Positions 54,250 through 61,944 of a stretch of DNA of 64,000 nt are shown piece by piece. Made by a program: the position numbers and the translations under genes. Position 1 is the stretch's first letter. Each line of letters opens with the position of its first letter. The DNA is taken from positions 182,212 to 246,211 of the forward strand of contig DAGC01000002.1 in the NCBI GenBank assembly GCA_002495625.1, written 5' to 3'. The notes under the pieces are model-generated. The model worked only from the letters and a program-made list of their open reading frames with translations. It made no database searches and was not told the DNA's origin. The DNA comes from Methanobacterium sp. UBA375 (lineage in GTDB: Archaea; Methanobacteriota; Methanobacteria; Methanobacteriales; Methanobacteriaceae).

Positions 54250-54897
54250 TTAAATTTTATTCAATGTTTTGAGATGTTTAGGAAGTGGTTTAATCCGAGC
54301 GGGAGAACCTATGGCCAAATAAAAAGGAGGTACATCATGGGTTACAATCGCACCGGATGCTACCATTGCTCCTTCACCAATTTCTAAATCAGATAAAAAA
54401 GTTGAGTTCGCGCCTATGGAAGCTCCTTTTCGAATTATGGGTCCTTTAAGATCATAATCTATTCTAACAGGATATTTATCGTTAGTAAAGCAGGAACAAG
54501 GTCCAATAAACACGTTATCTTCAATTATAGTATTAATTGGGATATAAACATTTGATTGAATGCTGATATTATTTCCCAGGGTACAATGTCCTTCAATAAT
54601 AGAATTGGTGCCGATGAGAACGTTGTCACCGATTCTGGTTTTTTCTCTTACAACTACTCCATGTCCTGTTTTAAAATTGTCCCCTATTTCAGTATCATCG
54701 TATATAACTGAATTGGAGCGTATTAGTGCATTTTCACCGATAACAGGGGGTCTGGATATTGTTTTATACTTGTGCCCAATGGTTACATTTTCCTGAATTT
54801 CGGCATTTTCAAGGGTATTTGTATGTTTAGAATCTCTAAAAAATGTTCTCAGCCTGTTTTCACTTTTTGTTCCCAGAAAATTTTTAAAAGATGTCAT
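54250..54897 (-). CDS. Left-handed beta-helix acyltransferase (WbbJ/hexapeptide type)
   Basis: A 215-residue transferase with hexapeptide repeats such as IGENALIRSNSVIYDDTEI, IGDNVLIGTNSII and IGANSTFLSDLEIGEGAM. The loop FTNDKYPVRIDYDLKGPI and the ending GSPARIKPLPKHL are typical of dTDP-sugar N- or O-acetyltransferases in glycan loci. The last 51 bp (54251-54301) recur as a fragment at 42953-43003. It is first in the minus-strand operon and the last glycan gene before the insertion sequence. Confidence 0.88.
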   Translation of the reverse strand: MTSFKNFLGTKSENRLRTFFRDSKHTNTLENAEIQENVTIGHKYKTISRPPVIGENALIRSNSVIYDDTEIGDNFKTGHGVVVREKTRIGDNVLIGTNSIIEGHCTLGNNISIQSNVYIPINTIIEDNVFIGPCSCFTNDKYPVRIDYDLKGPIIRKGASIGANSTFLSDLEIGEGAMVASGAIVTHDVPPFYLAIGSPARIKPLPKHLKTLNKI

Positions 54898-54965
54898 TCT
54901 TTTCTAATAAAATTTATTTTTATTTAATAATATTTTTAATCATACTACTATTTATTTTTATAAGA

Positions 54966-54973
54966 GAATAAAA
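54966..54973. repeat. Left copy of the IS target-site duplication
   Basis: GAATAAAA lies directly before the inverted repeat at 54974 and is identical to 56334-56341. Confidence 0.85.
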
Positions 54974-54997
54974 GGCTCTGTCAAAAACTTGGGGGTT
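54974..54997 (+). repeat. Left terminal inverted repeat of the IS
   Basis: 24 bp beginning GGCTCTGTCAA; pairs with 56310-56333 in reverse orientation with four mismatches. Confidence 0.88.
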
Positions 54998-56200
54998 GAA
55001 CGTCGAAAACCTTTTTCTGGTTTAGAATTTCTTTTCTAATGTTTATTCGTGATATTGCGCCTTTTTTAATCTTCATTATTCTTTTAATGCTTTTGGGGAA
55101 TGTTTTTTGGAATTGGTTTTCTAATTTATTTGATGTTCGTTCGATATTTTCATCTAACAGGTACGAGAAGTATGTTTGGAAGTAGGGCATTAATGAATCC
55201 ATGATAATTGACTGAATAACCTTTGAATAATCTTTTATTTGGTTTAATATTTCATTCATCCGGTTTCTAGCTTTTTTAAATGATTCACTATCGAATAAAC
55301 TGAATAACTCTAGTTTTTCTTGCCGTATTTTGTCTATATCATCCTTAGATAGTTCATTATCTCGCATATGGTCTTGAATTTTCTTGTTTATATTTTTAAA
55401 CACATGGAATAAGCACCATTGATGTTTAAACCCCAATTCTTCTATGATTGGTTTGTATTTTTCGTCTAAATCACTTGTTACTGCTATTATGTTTTTATTC
55501 CTTGTGGATTCCCATAAAAACTCTCTTATATTCTTAGAATTCTCTTCGGAGTATATATCATCAGCCACGATAATATCCTGTTTTACTGTCGAATAAAGTG
55601 AAACGGTAATTCCAAACAGCGTTAAGTTTAATCCACTCCACATCAAAGATGTAATATCCACTATAACGATTTGATATTTCTTCTTTCGGGATTTCATATC
55701 CAAGAATCCAGTTTTCAATTGTTTGTCTTGAAATACTGATCCCTGTGTCTTTTTTAATTTTATAAAGCAATTTTACGGATTGAACCGAAGAATAAACCAG
55801 CTAATTCAATGCACTTTTCTTTAAATTCATGTGTAAAGTTACTATTGCCATCTACAACGTCTGAAATATCTGTTTTAAACTTATTACCACATTTCTTGCA
55901 CTTATACGTCTGAATTTCAGTGTTAACAACCCCTTCATAATAAAAATAAAGTTTTCGTTCTTTAACTCCATTTTTAATCACAAATTTACTGAAACACTCC
56001 GGACAAAAAGGAACACGCATCTCAATATGAAAAACACCCCTTTTATACCATACATTCAATGATTTAAAAACCTTAACATCTCTTTCAAACGATTTTAAAT
56101 GATTTTCCTCATATTTCGATAAACCCTCACAAAAATAGGAAAGTTTATAACCCTGATCAAACAGATCACTATCTGGAGCAAGTATTTTTGTTTCTAACAT
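54981..56200 (-). pseudogene. DDE-type transposase split by two frameshifts
   Basis: Three frames join into one transposase of about 405 residues. Part one (from 56200) has zinc-binding pairs (CPECFSKF and CKKCGNKF) and ends at FFGSI; part two is a helix-turn-helix (LLYKIKKDTGISISRQTIEN) plus the first catalytic strand (YYIFDVEWIKLN); part three holds the second acid (AVTSDLDEKYKP) and HQWCLFHVFKNI, a MULE/ISL3-like CxxH motif. The breaks fall at runs of four A on the minus strand (near 55771-55774 and 55581-55584); removing one A at each restores continuity. The C-terminus runs into the left inverted repeat. Confidence 0.85.
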
Positions 56201-56309
56201 ACAAAATACTATGCTCCACTTATTATAAAAGCTTTTAGGTTTTTATTTTGCAAATAATCAGTTTAACACGGATAAAAAAATATCATTTATAAAAAACACA
56301 AAAATCAAA

Positions 56310-56333
56310 AACACCCAAGTTCTTGACACTGCC
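56310..56333 (-). repeat. Right terminal inverted repeat of the IS
   Basis: Reverse complement begins GGCAGTGTCAAGAACTTGGG; it matches the left end at 20 of 24 positions. Confidence 0.88.
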
Positions 56334-56341
56334 GAATAAAA
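56334..56341. repeat. Right copy of the IS target-site duplication
   Basis: GAATAAAA directly follows the right inverted repeat and is identical to 54966-54973. Confidence 0.85.
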
Positions 56342-56458
56342 AAATCAAAACGAACACACTAAAAAAAGGAAGTATATAGCATTGATTTTGAAATGAGATA
56401 TAAAACTAGGAGTTTAATTTGATAAATAAGAATTTTAAAAAAAAATAGTTGTGGAAAG

Positions 56459-56632
56459 CTATAATTTGCCAATGGTTGAGTCTCTAGCTGTATCTAATAC
56501 ATCAGAAACATTTCCCGCCACAGAATTGGATATGTCCAGTACAAAGCCGGCGACTACGATAACAAGTATCAATAACCCGCCTATTAAGAGGATCATTTCC
56601 GCACTGATCTGAGCTTTTTCATCCATTAACAT
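56459..56632 (-). CDS. Class III signal-peptide pilin-like protein, 57 residues
   Basis: A short protein too small for most ORF tracks: MLMDEKAQISAEMILLIGGL, a long hydrophobic helix and a Ser/Asp-rich tail ending IGKL. The QISAE pattern followed by the hydrophobic stretch is the class III signal-peptide motif (QxSxE) cleaved by the EppA prepilin peptidase of methanogens. ATG at 56632 or at 56626 can serve as start, with GAAAGGAC upstream. It is likely a minor pilin or pilin assembly subunit expressed with the next gene. Confidence 0.8.
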   Translation of the reverse strand: MLMDEKAQISAEMILLIGGLLILVIVVAGFVLDISNSVAGNVSDVLDTARDSTIGKL

Positions 56633-56656
56633 GTCCTTTCCACGGATTTACTATCC

Positions 56657-56842
56657 TTAAGTTCTTGGGTCTGAAGTTGCACTGCTTCTTACGGTTTGTA
56701 TATCTGCGTCAGAACTGAAATTTTGGCCTGTAAAGTAGGTGAAGTAGATGTACAGTGCAACGATTGCTATAACGATTACTCCTCCGAATAGTAAAATGTA
56801 TTCAGCTGCACCTTGTCCACCTTCGTCTTTTACGATATCCAT
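56657..56842 (-). CDS. Class III signal-peptide pilin
   Basis: A 61-residue protein: MDIVKDEGGQGAAEYILLFG, hydrophobic helix GGVIVIAIVALYIYFTYF, then a short hydrophilic tail ending SSATSDPRT. Cleavage is expected before QGAAEY. The start at 56842 is chosen because GGAGGTAG lies just before it (the frame to 56857 contains that site). It is a close paralogue of the pilin at 57679-57855. Small pilins of this type form the adhesive fibres of methanogens. Confidence 0.88.
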   Translation of the reverse strand: MDIVKDEGGQGAAEYILLFGGVIVIAIVALYIYFTYFTGQNFSSDADIQTVRSSATSDPRT

Positions 56843-57041
56843 TTTTTCTACCTCCAATATTTTTAGTCAAGTAATTGATAATAATACTTTCAGATATATA
56901 AATTATTCTAATTTTGTACTTTTATATCACCTCGATTTTAATTACTTAACATCCTCTCGCCACTAATGTATCATCACAAAAAATAAACGTTTATATACTC
57001 CTATGTGTAAATTATCACGTAGGAAGTGATTTGGTGGTCAT

Positions 57042-57641
57042 ATGCCTCGAAATTATAAACTGAAAGAAGCAATATTACAGGCCCTAGATGAAAAAGAACT
57101 GTCTAGAAAAGAGCTTTTAGGATACATCATGAGAAATTCAAAGATGAACATCTCTGATAAAACCTTCAACGAATCGTTGATGAACCTCCTGAAAGAAGGT
57201 AAAATTTGTATGATCGGGTATGATTTCGGCATATACCATGATGTTAAACGGATCCAGTCAATAAGACCAGATGGTATAATCTTCAGCCTGGTCAAAACTG
57301 ATTTCTTTGAAATAGAGTCCCTCATAAAGAAACTGGACAGTGGAAATGAAGATGAAGTTAAAACTGCTTCCTATAAACTTCGAAGGATTTTCAGAAATAA
57401 GATCAAGGAAATGGAAGAAGAAGGAACTCTATTAAAAGAAAATTCTGGTAGTTTATTAAGGGCAGATAGTGTTGATACTCTATTTAACCGCATGATTTTT
57501 TATATAGACTCTCAGCCAGAAAAACAAAAAAAGATATTAACCACCAAACTGGCCTGGAGTTTGAGCGATGTAGAAAGCGAAGACAACTTCCTGGAAGACA
57601 TACTCAAGTACATCAAGGCCCAGGAAATTGCTGGTTTATAA
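57042..57641 (+). CDS. Winged-helix-like protein, possible pilin-locus regulator
   Basis: A 199-residue soluble protein. The first 60 residues (LKEAILQALDEKELSRKELL ... FNESLMNLLKEGKICMIGYD) look like a winged helix-turn-helix; the rest is mostly helical with many charged residues. It is divergent from one pilin gene and faces the other, in a position typical for a local regulator, but no family is recognised. The ATG at 57042 has GGTGG at moderate spacing and a TATA-like TTTATATACT at 56990-57000. Confidence 0.55.
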   Translation: MPRNYKLKEAILQALDEKELSRKELLGYIMRNSKMNISDKTFNESLMNLLKEGKICMIGYDFGIYHDVKRIQSIRPDGIIFSLVKTDFFEIESLIKKLDSGNEDEVKTASYKLRRIFRNKIKEMEEEGTLLKENSGSLLRADSVDTLFNRMIFYIDSQPEKQKKILTTKLAWSLSDVESEDNFLEDILKYIKAQEIAGL

Positions 57642-57678
57642 AAAAGGAAGATTTTTATATTTATTGTTGTCAGTTTTA

Positions 57679-57855
57679 TTAACTGCCTACAGTGCTTCTT
57701 ACTGTTGCTATATCATCACCAACTTTAACTGAGCTGGGAGCAATAAAATAACTATAATATATGTATAAAGCAGCTATCGCAATAACAATTACGCCCCCAA
57801 ACAATAGAATATACTCTGCTGCACCCTGCCCACTTTCATCTTTTAAAAAGGACAT
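57679..57855 (-). CDS. Class III signal-peptide pilin, paralogue
   Basis: A 58-residue protein: MSFLKDESGQGAAEYILLFG, helix GGVIVIAIAALYIYYSYF and tail ending TVRSTVGS. It is nearly identical to the other pilin through the signal peptide and helix but differs in the tail, so the two could be alternative or co-assembled subunits. GGAGGTAG precedes the ATG at 57855. Direct repeats lie upstream at 57889-57921. Confidence 0.88.
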   Translation of the reverse strand: MSFLKDESGQGAAEYILLFGGVIVIAIAALYIYYSYFIAPSSVKVGDDIATVRSTVGS

Positions 57856-57888
57856 ATTAACTACCTCCAATTATTTTCCTACAATTTT

Positions 57889-57921
57889 TTCCACGCATCA
57901 ACCATATTATTCCACGCATCA
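57889..57921 (-). promoter_or_regulatory. 12-bp direct repeat with 21-bp period upstream of a pilin gene
   Basis: TTCCACGCATCA occurs at 57889-57900 and 57910-57921 (TGATGCGTGGAA on the coding strand). The 21-bp period is two helical turns, which fits a protein bound on one face of the DNA. Confidence 0.5.
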
Positions 57922-58082
57922 TAATACGGTTTATTAATAATCGATTTTTTATTGGTTTTATTATTTTAACTTTTCCTTTTAAAAATTTGAAAATTTTAGA
58001 GAAAAATAAGAAATGGATTCATGATTTTTGGTTATCATCAATGAAGATGAATAGATGGGCAATCTCTGGAGAAAGGAAAACC

Positions 58083-58098
58083 TTTATAAATATATATA
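58083..58098 (+). promoter_or_regulatory. TATA box of the PLD-like membrane protein gene
   Basis: TTTATAAATATATATA lies about 30-45 bp upstream of the ATG at 58127, with GGAGGTAA directly before the start. Confidence 0.6.
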
Positions 58099-58126
58099 GC
58101 CCCATAAGTAATATCATTGGAGGTAA

Positions 58127-59620
58127 ATGATGATCAAATTAATTGTAACAATCTGCGGGGGATTAATGATCATTGCCGGTTTTTATGCAATGTACTGGGG
58201 ATTTGCTATACCACCTAACATCTTACTATTCTTTTTAGGCCTGATTTTGGCTGTAGCCGGGCTATTTTTAGTGATACTGTTCAGTTCCGGAATCGAAATG
58301 CCAGAAAAAAGAGTTTCCACCACTCCAAGAACGGTACCCAGTCCAACACCTATTATGAAAGCCAGGCCAAAACCAGTGAAAGTAGAAAAGGAAAAAAAGG
58401 TTGCTACAGAAGCCAAAAAGAAAGAAACCCTGGAAACCATCGAGAAAATAAAACCCCAGCCCAGAATAAAAAAACCCAAGAAGGTTGAACGACCTGAAAT
58501 GTCCAATAAACAGGCTGAAGCTGAGAAACCTTCAGAACCCATAGGTTCCAGGGAGATTAAGCCTAAAAAAAAGCCCGATATTGGGAAAACATCTACATTA
58601 CCTCCGGAAACAGCATTCAAATCATCATCTGAAGTAAAAAAACCGGTTGAAAAACCAGTAGAAAAGGAATCAGTTAAACCTGATAAACAGGAGCTAGAAA
58701 AATTCAAACCAGTTGAACCTGAAGTTGAAAAAGCTGAATCAGTTAAGCCTAAAGTTGAACCAACCAAACCCGAAGTTGAAAAAGCCGAACCGGTTAAACC
58801 CGAAGCAGAACCAGTTAAAACCAAACCAGTACCACGTATCACCCGGCCGGATAAAAAGAAGGACAAAAAGCCCGATATAATAGCTGAACAAAAGGACAAG
58901 CTAGAAGAACCAGTACCCGAGCCAAAGGAAGTAAAACCTGAAAAAAAAGGCAAGCCAATTGTACCAATTAAAACCGAAGAACCTAATAGTCCTCCCGTCC
59001 TTAAAAGACCCGACCTGACCAAGTTAAGATCCAACTCATCTAAAACCAAAGAAGAAACCTACGTTAAACAGCGTCTAGAGAGGATGAAGGAAAGCTACAT
59101 CCAGAACACCCAGGACATTGAAAGCATCATAGATGAGAGAATGGACTCCTTTAAGGGAACCCTGGGTAAACTAAAGAATGAATCCAAGGAACCGGGTATA
59201 ATCTGGTCCTTCGATGCCGATGATGTCCAGAATGCCATGATGGATACCATATCCAAGGCCAACCACCGGATACTAATGATGTACCCCTGGATCAGGAACA
59301 TAGACGTGGGAATACTCAAGAAATTCATGGACACCGAAAGCCGTATAATTGTACAGGAAGCAAGCCTGGACGACGACGCATCAGTGGAACTATTAAAACT
59401 CCTCCAGGATAAAGAGGTTCAAATCAGGACCATGCCCCACGTGCACACCATCACCGTGGTAGCGGACGACTCCAACGGACTGATAATATCCACCGACCCC
59501 ATATACGAAAGTTACGAGGTAGGAGTAATATATAAAGACCAGAAATCCATTGAAGAAATCGAAAGAATGTTCGAAGATGCCTGGGAAATCTCACAGGATG
59601 TAGATCTGGAGATAAAATAG
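58127..59620 (+). CDS. Membrane-anchored protein with Glu/Lys/Pro-rich linker and PLD-like domain
   Basis: A 497-residue protein. Two N-terminal helices (about 5-25 and 33-52) lead to a highly charged linker of about 230 residues with tandem EKPVEK, PEVEKAE and KPEAEPVK-type units, and a compact C-terminal domain (about 330-497) with IIWSFDADDVQNAMMDTISK, HRILMMYPWIRNIDVGIL and TVVADDSNGLIISTDPI, which resembles a phospholipase-D-like fold lacking the HKD catalytic motif. The linker composition resembles the HdrC extension. Function is unknown; a cytoplasmic sensor or scaffold on the membrane is possible. ATG at 58127 or 58130 follow GGAGGTAA. Confidence 0.65.
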   Translation: MMIKLIVTICGGLMIIAGFYAMYWGFAIPPNILLFFLGLILAVAGLFLVILFSSGIEMPEKRVSTTPRTVPSPTPIMKARPKPVKVEKEKKVATEAKKKETLETIEKIKPQPRIKKPKKVERPEMSNKQAEAEKPSEPIGSREIKPKKKPDIGKTSTLPPETAFKSSSEVKKPVEKPVEKESVKPDKQELEKFKPVEPEVEKAESVKPKVEPTKPEVEKAEPVKPEAEPVKTKPVPRITRPDKKKDKKPDIIAEQKDKLEEPVPEPKEVKPEKKGKPIVPIKTEEPNSPPVLKRPDLTKLRSNSSKTKEETYVKQRLERMKESYIQNTQDIESIIDERMDSFKGTLGKLKNESKEPGIIWSFDADDVQNAMMDTISKANHRILMMYPWIRNIDVGILKKFMDTESRIIVQEASLDDDASVELLKLLQDKEVQIRTMPHVHTITVVADDSNGLIISTDPIYESYEVGVIYKDQKSIEEIERMFEDAWEISQDVDLEIK

Positions 59621-59772
59621 ATATTCATTTTGAGGTTAAATAGGCATCATCTGGAGATATTAAACAGTACCCATCTGGAGATTAGAACATTATAACAGTG
59701 TACAATTGGAGATTAAAGTATTAACCAGTGCGCAATTGAGATATTAACCGGTGCACATCTGGAGATTAAATA
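59603..59772 (+). repeat. Degenerate tandem repeats of an RBS-like CTGGAGATTAAA unit
   Basis: Six related copies: 59603, 59647, 59671, 59702, 59732 and 59756, each close to CATCTGGAGATTAAA with a CAGTG-like tail. The first lies in the last codons of the upstream gene (DLEIK) and the last one is the ribosome binding site of the next gene. Confidence 0.6.
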
Positions 59773-60471
59773 ATGATCATCAAGTGGCTAGGACACTCCG
59801 CATTCCAAATTACGACTAACGAATATTTAAAGATCCTCATAGACCCCTTCATAAGCAACAACCCGGCGGCCCCGGTAAAAGTTGAAGAACTGCGTGCCGA
59901 CCTTATTCTGGTAACCCATGGACACCAGGACCACTTCGGTGACACCATGGAAATCGCCGACCGAACCGGTGCAGTGATCATCGCCAACCACGAGCATTCC
60001 GTCTTTCTATCCCAGCAGGGATTTGAAACCATAGGAATGAACATAGGGGGCAGTGTTAAATTTCAGGACATAACAGTGACCATGTTAAACTCCACCCATT
60101 CCTCGGACATGGACTTCATAGAAGAGATAGGACCGGGAGGAAGTTCCTGCGGGTTTATCCTGACCCTGGAAAATGAGAGAAAGATATATCATTCCGGAGA
60201 CACCGGACTATTTGGAGACATGAAAACAGTGATAAGAGACGTATACCAACCAGACATAGCATTACTACCCATCGGGGATAGATTTACCATGGGACAGGAA
60301 GAGGCAGCCATAGCCGCCGACTGGATCAGCCCGGAAATAGTCATACCCATGCACTACAACACCTTCCCCATAATAGAACAGAACCCCCTGGAATTCGCTG
60401 AAAGGGTGGAAAGAATCAACCCAAACATCAAAGTAGTGGTTCTAAAGCCCGGTGATGAATACGAAGAATAA
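59773..60471 (+). CDS. UPF0173 metal-dependent hydrolase (metallo-beta-lactamase fold)
   Basis: A 232-residue MBL-fold protein: IKWLGHSAFQI at the N-terminus, the metal-binding HxHxDH as THGHQDHFGD, then NHEHSVFL, the Asp in YHSGDTGLFGDM and the final His in PMHYNTFP. The family (UlaG-like, UPF0173) is widespread in archaea; the reaction is unknown. GGAGATT precedes the ATG at 59773 as the last unit of a tandem repeat. The GTPase-oap operon follows on the same strand. Confidence 0.93.
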   Translation: MIIKWLGHSAFQITTNEYLKILIDPFISNNPAAPVKVEELRADLILVTHGHQDHFGDTMEIADRTGAVIIANHEHSVFLSQQGFETIGMNIGGSVKFQDITVTMLNSTHSSDMDFIEEIGPGGSSCGFILTLENERKIYHSGDTGLFGDMKTVIRDVYQPDIALLPIGDRFTMGQEEAAIAADWISPEIVIPMHYNTFPIIEQNPLEFAERVERINPNIKVVVLKPGDEYEE

Positions 60472-60529
60472 GACCCGACTTGATTACAGAAATGACAGAC
60501 TTGACTAAGGAATGATGTAAGTGGTGAAT

Positions 60530-61165
60530 ATGCCCCGCTTTTTTAGAAGTAAATTTTTCAAGGATATCCTTAACAAACTCCTGGGGAAGAATAAAGTTCT
60601 CAAGATAGGATTCTACGGCCACCCCAACTCTGGAAAAACCACCCTGGCCAACCGGATGACCACCGACTGGATCGGGAAACCCATCGGAACCATATCCCCG
60701 GTGCCCCATGAGACCCGGAGAGTGTACCGACAGGAACACGTCACAGTGAAAGACGATGGAGTGGAACTTAATTTTGACATAATAGACACACCAGGAATAG
60801 CCACCAAGATAGACTACACCAACTTCCTGGAATACGGCCTATCAGAGGAAGAAGCCAAAGAAAGAGCAAAGGAAGCAACTAAAGGGATAATAGAAGCTAT
60901 CAAGTGGTTAGATGATGTAACCGGAGTGTTGCTCGTAATAGACGCCACTGAGGATCCCCTGACCCAGGCCAACATAACCATCATGGGCAACCTGGAAGCC
61001 CGGAACATACCCTTCATAATCGTGGCCAACAAGATAGACCTGGAAGACGCCACACCAGAGAAGATAAACTCGGTCTTCCCCCAGCACACGGTAGTGCCTA
61101 TCTCCGCCCTGAACGGGGATAACACCAACCTACTTTACCGGAAAATGGTGGATAAATTCAAGTGA
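60530..61165 (+). CDS. Era-like GTP-binding protein of the oap operon
   Basis: A 211-residue P-loop GTPase: G1 GHPNSGKTT, a switch-like PVPHETRRVYRQ segment, G3 DTPG, G4 NKID and G5 SAL. ATG at 60530 (MPRFFRSKFF) is preferred because AAGTGGTGA lies upstream; the ORF extends three codons further. In most euryarchaea this gene is followed by DUF2073 (OapB) and a zinc-ribbon OapC, as here; in Haloferax they were named after their position beside the main replication origin. The function of the GTPase is unknown. Confidence 0.85.
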   Translation: MPRFFRSKFFKDILNKLLGKNKVLKIGFYGHPNSGKTTLANRMTTDWIGKPIGTISPVPHETRRVYRQEHVTVKDDGVELNFDIIDTPGIATKIDYTNFLEYGLSEEEAKERAKEATKGIIEAIKWLDDVTGVLLVIDATEDPLTQANITIMGNLEARNIPFIIVANKIDLEDATPEKINSVFPQHTVVPISALNGDNTNLLYRKMVDKFK

Positions 61166-61203
61166 TGGATAGATGACAATTCAAAAATAAAGAGGTTAAA
61201 TTA

Positions 61204-61602
61204 ATGAGTGAAACTAACAGCCCAGACACCGAAACCACAGGCCTTAAAATGGATTTCCTATCCTCTTCAGCCCTGAACTCCCAGACCAGCATGGAAAAGA
61301 TTTCTATGATAGTGGACCGGGTTAAAAAAGGTGACCTGGTGGTTATAGAGGGCGGTTTAACCCCGGAGGAAGAAGCGGAACTCATCGAAACCACCATGAG
61401 GGAGATCGATATAGAAAACTTCATGGGAATCGACATCTACACCCTGGAGAAGGATAAAACCTCATTTTTCGGCTTATCCCGGAAGAAAACCATAGGTATA
61501 ACCATAATCGGACCGGCCAACGTGATGAAAGAAGTTAAGAAGAAATCCAACTTCCTCTCCATGATAGCCAACCTGGGTGATTCAGATGCACCGGTGCATT
61601 AA
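61204..61602 (+). CDS. oapB: OapB/DUF2073 family protein
   Basis: A 132-residue soluble protein: GLKMDFLSSSALNSQTSMEK near the N-terminus, IVDRVKKGDLVVIEGGLTPE, and GIDIYTLEKDKTSFFGLSRK, all characteristic of DUF2073 (OapB/ArvB). It follows the GTPase by 38 bp and overlaps the next gene's start by 17 bp, so the three genes form one operon. RNA- or protein-binding roles have been suggested for the family; none is established. Confidence 0.85.
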   Translation: MSETNSPDTETTGLKMDFLSSSALNSQTSMEKISMIVDRVKKGDLVVIEGGLTPEEEAELIETTMREIDIENFMGIDIYTLEKDKTSFFGLSRKKTIGITIIGPANVMKEVKKKSNFLSMIANLGDSDAPVH

Positions 61603-61897
61603 ATGCGGCCATGAAGTGGAAGGAGACATAGAAACCATAATAACTAACGGCTGCCCAGAATGCGGTAGTAAATTCTTCACCTACACTTCTAAAAAACCCC
61701 GGGTAAAAAAATCAGAAGAAGAGAAGGACGACCCGGTTAATGAAGACTCTGTAGAGGGGGTTATGGTAAAAGAACAGGGCGTCTACGAGGTTAACCTGTC
61801 TTCCCTGCTGGAGAATGAATCGGTTATTGTCTCTGATAAAGAGGGAAGGTATCTGATTGATATTAATTCTCTCTTGAAGAAGAAGCTGGAGAAATAG
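61586..61897 (+). CDS. oapC: OapC-type zinc-ribbon protein
   Basis: A 103-residue protein from the ATG at 61586 (MHRCIKCGHEVEGDIETIIT), with a zinc ribbon formed by CIKC and CPEC (about residues 4-7 and 25-28), a charged linker (about 38-60) and a small C-terminal helical or beta domain (GVYEVNLSSLLENESVIVSD). GGGTGATT precedes this ATG; a GTG three codons earlier is less likely. The gene overlaps the end of oapB by 17 bp. Confidence 0.85.
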   Translation: MHRCIKCGHEVEGDIETIITNGCPECGSKFFTYTSKKPRVKKSEEEKDDPVNEDSVEGVMVKEQGVYEVNLSSLLENESVIVSDKEGRYLIDINSLLKKKLEK

Positions 61898-61944
61898 ATT
61901 ACGCTCTTTTTTGACTGGAAATCTGATTAAATTGTATTCTCTTT

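Larger units (their letters stand above)
54974..56333 (-). mobile_element. Insertion sequence, 1360 bp, with 24-bp inverted repeats and 8-bp target duplication
   Basis: The left end GGCTCTGTCAAAAACTTGGG and the right end read on the minus strand GGCAGTGTCAAGAACTTGGG form imperfect 24-bp terminal inverted repeats (54974-54997 and 56310-56333). The sequence GAATAAAA flanks both ends (54966-54973 and 56334-56341), an intact 8-bp target-site duplication that indicates a recent insertion. It carries one transposase gene on the minus strand. The GGC terminus and 8-bp duplication are compatible with ISL3 or related families; the exact IS family is not assigned. Confidence 0.92.

Noticed and set aside
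57889..57921. CRISPR-like repeat
   Set aside because: Only two 12-bp units with a 9-bp gap and no cas genes; better read as a regulatory direct repeat.
60530..61897. Replication origin beside the oap operon
   Set aside because: No Orc1/Cdc6 gene, no cluster of origin-box repeats and no long AT-rich unwinding element were found here.
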